Shown piece by piece: positions 50,784 to 53,828 of a DNA stretch of 53,828 bases. Both the position numbers and the translations under genes were made by a program. The stretch comes from Phycisphaerales bacterium. Lineage in GTDB: Bacteria; Planctomycetota; Phycisphaerae; Phycisphaerales; UBA1924. The stretch is from positions 1 to 53,828 of the forward strand of contig JAIEOW010000058.1 of the NCBI GenBank assembly GCA_019750095.1, written 5' to 3'. The stretch's first letter is position 1. Each line of letters begins with the position of its first letter. The notes beneath the pieces were generated by a model that did not search any database, had not been told where the DNA came from, and worked only from the letters and a program-made list of their open reading frames with translations.

Positions 50784-51557
50784 CTAATAGAGCATCCGGC
50801 CGACGCAGTTCTGCATCCACGGCTGCGCAAGCGTTCGGCAGTTCACATCAACGTTGCAGCTCAACTCTCGCAACCCGTTGCGCGGCACGCCCCGATACCC
50901 ATGCACCAGCGCCGAGATCGTCAGGTTCACCGGTTCCTGCACTCCGGCCGGAACGTGCACCTCGATGCACGCGGTGTCGCCATCAATCTCTGGCGCATAC
51001 AAGAACCCCTTCTGCCCGGGCCCGCGATCATAAAAACGCCGCCCCGCAACACGCGGATTCATCGGCGCGATCGTGAGCGACGCCCCCGGCGGCAGTTCCA
51101 GCTTCGGGATGTTCACCCCAAGCGTCCGCGCCCCCGGCGATCGCAGCATCGCTCGCCAGATCTTGGAACCATCGCCCTGCTGCTCCCACACCCCGTGCGT
51201 CCACGTTGAGATCTCCCCTGCTGGCAGCGGGCGAACAACTCCCACCCGATAGGGCTGCCCCGGCTGCCCGTCGCGCTGCTCGTCCTCTGCCGCGATGGGT
51301 GCGAAGTCGAGCATCGGGAGCTCCTGCCCGGCGGCGATGATCCACGCCGCTCCATCTTCGCTCGGGTGCGCACGCAAGAATGCAAAGTCTGGCGAACCTT
51401 CCACTGTTCCTGCCAGCGTCGGTGCCTGCCACATCGGCGCATCCGCTTGCGCTGCCTGCGCACGCGCTGGGGCGCTCCCATATCCAAGCACACTTCCCGC
51501 CACCACCAAGCACGCCGCAGCTCTGAGGTTTCCGATTTCCACGATTCTCGCCTCCAA
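50784..51557 (-). CDS. N-terminal part of split secreted trypsin-like protease
   Basis: A 257-residue frame with a signal peptide (LRAAACLVVAGSVLGYGSAPARAQA, about residues 12-36) and a beta-rich pro-region (ISTWTHGVWEQQGDGSKIWR, ASLTIAPMNPRVAG, then CIEVHVPAGVQEPVNLTISALV). It ends CRTLAQPWMQNCVGRMLY followed by TAG. The next codon in frame continues VGGNSFVCTGALI, which is the natural start of a protease domain, so a CAG-to-TAG change could be the cause. On its own it would be a secreted, inactive fragment. Confidence 0.7.
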   Translation of the reverse strand: MEARIVEIGNLRAAACLVVAGSVLGYGSAPARAQAAQADAPMWQAPTLAGTVEGSPDFAFLRAHPSEDGAAWIIAAGQELPMLDFAPIAAEDEQRDGQPGQPYRVGVVRPLPAGEISTWTHGVWEQQGDGSKIWRAMLRSPGARTLGVNIPKLELPPGASLTIAPMNPRVAGRRFYDRGPGQKGFLYAPEIDGDTACIEVHVPAGVQEPVNLTISALVHGYRGVPRNGLRELSCNVDVNCRTLAQPWMQNCVGRMLY

Positions 51558-52006
51558 AGTCAGCAGAAAGATCTCGGAGCGTCTCTATGCCTGAAGAAGC
51601 TCCATAGTAGAACTTTACCAAAGTCCTATTGGGTTGCAAACGGACCAGCCCGTCATGTCGCAATGCTTCACAAAGCTCTCACGAACCGACCTGGCCGGGC
51701 TGGCATCCCAGAGCCCGCAGCCCTTCCATGTTCGCATCCGCTTCGCCTACCGCTGTCCGATTGTCCCTTGCCGTGCTGTCGATCTTGCCAGAGTTCGCCG
51801 CGAGCACGCAGCGGCCAACCGTCGAGAACGACGCGATCACGCGGCTCGCATTGGCCCTCAGGCCCTGCGTGGCGGGTCCGTATGCGTTGTTGCACGCACG
51901 CTTTGCGCGCCGAATGCACTTCAAGCTTAATGGACTCACTGCGCCCGATCAGAAGCGAATCCGCTTTCGCACCATGGTGCCGAACCGTGCCGCTTGCTGC
52001 TGAAGC
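51558..52006. other. 449-nt gap between protease and ankyrin genes
   Basis: It probably carries the protease promoter on its left side. Short plus-strand frames (for example one ending at 52003) have no recognisable content or ribosome binding site. Nothing else is seen. Confidence 0.5.
51612..51639 (-). promoter_or_regulatory. possible promoter of the split protease gene
   Basis: On the minus strand TTGCAA (51634-51639) and TAAAGT (51612-51617) are 16 nt apart, about 55 nt upstream of the protease start. The match is moderate. Confidence 0.3.
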
Positions 52007-52969
52007 TCATTTCCCCTCGATCGCCCCCAGCACGCCACGTCCCTTCTCATCATCCCGCTTCGCCGCCCAGTCCTTCGCCGTCCAGCCGTTGGCCTTGTCC
52101 TTCTTCTTCGCGTCGGCACCCAAGGCGAGCAGCGCACGCACCAGGTCCACGTTTCCGGCCTCCGCAGCCTTCATCAGCGGCGTGACGCCATCCGCATCCG
52201 CTGCGTCCACAGGCGCACCGGCTTTGGCGAGGGCCTGAATCACGTCCACCGGCGCTTCGTTCGCCGCCGCGATACCGATGGCGGTGTCGCCATTGAGGTC
52301 GGTCGCCCCGGCGACGGCCCCGGCTTCAAGCAGCATGTTCACCTTCTCCAGTGACCCGGTCCGAGCGGCATGCATCAGCGCGGACTGCCGCCACTTGTTG
52401 CTGGCCTGCACATCGGCTCCTGCATCCAGCAGCAGTTTCAGCGATGCGGGCTCGCCTCTTGCCGCGGCCCACATCAGCGCGTTCCAGCCGTCGGTGGCTC
52501 GCGCATCGGTCCGCGCTCCGGCTTCGAGCAGTGCCTTGACCTTCTGCGCCTCGCCCCAGCCCGCCGCGAACATCAGCGGCGTCTTTCCATCTGGTGTGCG
52601 AACCTCGGTCTTCGCCTTCGCGTCCAGCAATGCCTTCAGAGTGTCGAGCTTGCCCGACTGTGCCGCGATGTTCAGCGGCTGCAGCCCATTAAGCGTCGGG
52701 TTCTCCGACCCCACCACCGCATTGACATCCGCACCAGCAGCGATCGCCGACTTGATCGCCGCAACATCGCCGCGCTCGATTGCACCACCAAGCCCCGACC
52801 CATTCGCCGCGGTCCCGCCGCTGCCCCCCGAGCCCGCCTGAGCCGTCGACGGCCCACCACCGCCCTGCCCAGCGCCCGTCAACGCTTGCACGCCGTAGAC
52901 GATCACACCTCCCAGAATGACCAACGCCACCACCCCAATCACGCTGCTCGCCGGGCTCTTGCTAGACAT
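52007..52969 (-). CDS. membrane-anchored ankyrin-repeat protein
   Basis: A 320-residue protein. A short start (MSSKSPASS) precedes one membrane helix (VIGVVALVILGGVIVYGVQAL, about 10-30), then a Gly/Ser-rich linker. From about residue 65 come seven or so ankyrin repeats, such as GLQPLNIAAQSGKLDTLKAL, GKTPLMFAAGWGEAQKVKAL, GWNALMWAAARGEPASLKLL, RQSALMHAARTGSLEKVNML and GVTPLMKAAEAGNVDLVRAL. The topology suggests the repeats are on the outside of the inner membrane. Protein binding role; partner unknown. ATG 52967-52969 is taken; the upstream extension has no support. Confidence 0.85.
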   Translation of the reverse strand: MSSKSPASSVIGVVALVILGGVIVYGVQALTGAGQGGGGPSTAQAGSGGSGGTAANGSGLGGAIERGDVAAIKSAIAAGADVNAVVGSENPTLNGLQPLNIAAQSGKLDTLKALLDAKAKTEVRTPDGKTPLMFAAGWGEAQKVKALLEAGARTDARATDGWNALMWAAARGEPASLKLLLDAGADVQASNKWRQSALMHAARTGSLEKVNMLLEAGAVAGATDLNGDTAIGIAAANEAPVDVIQALAKAGAPVDAADADGVTPLMKAAEAGNVDLVRALLALGADAKKKDKANGWTAKDWAAKRDDEKGRGVLGAIEGK

Positions 52970-53054
52970 GTTTTCTTTCCCAGTTCGATGGACTCGCGGC
53001 CACTCCGTCACTCGATCACTTCGTCACTTCGTCACTCGACGACTTCGACTCTTC

Positions 53055-53828
53055 CTACTCCTCATCATGCGGCTTGTACGCCGCCACAACTTCGGCCTGC
53101 ACATGGTGCGGGGCCTGTTCGTCGTGACTGTACTCCATCACAAACGTCCCCGTGCCACCCGTCATGCTCTTGAGCTGATTGGAGTAGTTCTGCAACTCGC
53201 TCATCGGCGCAATCGCACGAATCACGCACATGTCGTTGCCCACCATCTCGCTGTTCTGCAGCCGACCGCGTTTGCTCGACAGGTCGCCGGAGATATCGCC
53301 GTAGTACTTGGATGGGGTCGTGATTTCCAGCAGGACAAACGGCTCCAGCAGAACCGGGCGGGCGTTCTTCACGCCATCGATGAACGCCTTCTTGCCCGCC
53401 GTCACGAACGCGATTTCCTTGCTGTCAACGTCGTGATACTTTCCGTCGTACACCCTCACCGCGATGTTCCGCATCGGATAACCGGCGATCGCGCCGTCGG
53501 TCAGTGCCTGCCGGACCCCCTTCTCGATCGCCGGCATGAACTGCCGAGGAATCGCCCCGCCCACCGTCTCATTGATGAACTCAAAGCCCTCGGCGTGATC
53601 CGTTGGCAAGGGCTCGACCGTCAGATACACCTCGCCAAACTGCCCCGCACCCCCGGTCTGCTTCTTGTGCCGATGGTGCCCGTTGGCCTTGACGGTGATC
53701 GTCTCCTTGTACGCCACCTTGGGCGTGCTCGTGAGCACCTCGATGCCCGCCGCCTTCAGCTTTTCCAGCACCACGCGCAGGTGCAGTTCGCCCATCCCGC
53801 GGATCACCGTCTGCTTCGTGGCGGAGAT
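53055..53828 (-). CDS. fusA: elongation factor G-type GTPase, C-terminal part (cut by window edge)
   Basis: The frame stays open to the right edge, so only the last 257 residues (part of domain III, then IV and V) are seen. The window starts ISATKQTVIRGMGELHLRVV, the usual end of domain III. Domain IV starts with VAYKETITVKANGHHRHKKQ, then TGGAGQFGEVYLTVEPL and FINETVGGAIPRQFMPAIEK. Domain V has VLLEPFVLLEITTPSKYYGD and SMTGGTGTFVMEYSHDEQAP. The NGHHRHKKQTGG form is nearer to the second, EF-G-like paralogues than to housekeeping EF-G, whose block reads more like HKKQTGGSGQ. So it may be a fusA2-like factor; the G domain needed to decide is outside. Confidence 0.88.
   Translation of the reverse strand: MSATKQTVIRGMGELHLRVVLEKLKAAGIEVLTSTPKVAYKETITVKANGHHRHKKQTGGAGQFGEVYLTVEPLPTDHAEGFEFINETVGGAIPRQFMPAIEKGVRQALTDGAIAGYPMRNIAVRVYDGKYHDVDSKEIAFVTAGKKAFIDGVKNARPVLLEPFVLLEITTPSKYYGDISGDLSSKRGRLQNSEMVGNDMCVIRAIAPMSELQNYSNQLKSMTGGTGTFVMEYSHDEQAPHHVQAEVVAAYKPHDEE

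Noticed and set aside
51629..52003. A 124-residue plus-strand gene in the protease-ankyrin gap
   Set aside because: No ribosome binding site, no known motif and alternative frames of similar length; not supportable.

Overview
The window is GC-rich bacterial DNA, most probably from the Phycisphaerae (Planctomycetota). Three things suggest this. Two secreted proteins end in Asp/Asn-rich dockerin-like modules of the 'DFDCNGS...FLNAWFAG' type. A pseudopilin-like protein carries the '[19 protein letters not shown]' signal common in planctomycetes. A SpoIIE phosphatase (36316-37251) and a 100-residue small protein (33078-33380) look like planctomycete-type families. I see no rRNA, intact tRNA or CRISPR array.

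Left part (1-12454, all on the minus strand): a heavy-metal efflux island. In transcription order it holds a small Cys/His-rich protein, a TolC-type outer-membrane factor, a CusB/CzcB-type adaptor, a CusA/CzcA-type RND pump, two paralogous His-rich periplasmic proteins, a Zn/Cd/Pb-type P1B ATPase, a Cys-rich secreted protein, and a second HlyD-type adaptor cut by the window edge. Two of its gaps hold degenerate tandem arrays with an exact 21-nt period.

12455-15250: accessory segment. A duplicated YdhR-like protein diverges from a TetR regulator across two operator-like palindromes. A frameshifted SRPBCC gene and an IS5-like transposase remnant follow. Three copies of one hairpin repeat separate these modules.

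15247-43000: mostly chromosomal genes. They are hutG-hutI, two methyltransferases, prfC, a PstS-like dockerin protein, a pseudopilin, two tandem OPT transporters, a membrane TrkA-N/RyR protein, lpxI, a radical SAM protein, an ECF sigma/anti-sigma pair, a lipoprotein, a SpoIIE phosphatase, a four-gene membrane redox cluster with a fused ferric-reductase/Rieske protein, DinB-TANGO2-panC, phoU and eno.

44088-47690: accessory pocket after eno. It has an MntA-HepT toxin-antitoxin pair and a small membrane protein enclosed between two copies of a ~150-nt repeat; the far copy also carries a decayed copy of the 3' end of eno. Beyond it lie a two-gene unit with a TIR/deoxyribosyltransferase-like protein (possible defence) and a third 21-nt array.

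47690-53828: a hypothetical protein with a possible Fn3-like domain, a secreted trypsin-like protease gene split by an in-frame amber codon, an ankyrin-repeat protein and the C-terminal part of an EF-G-type factor cut by the right edge.

The strongest candidates for something undescribed are the three 21-nt arrays, the duplicated eno end around the toxin-antitoxin pair, the TIR-like two-gene unit and the Rieske/ferric-reductase cluster.
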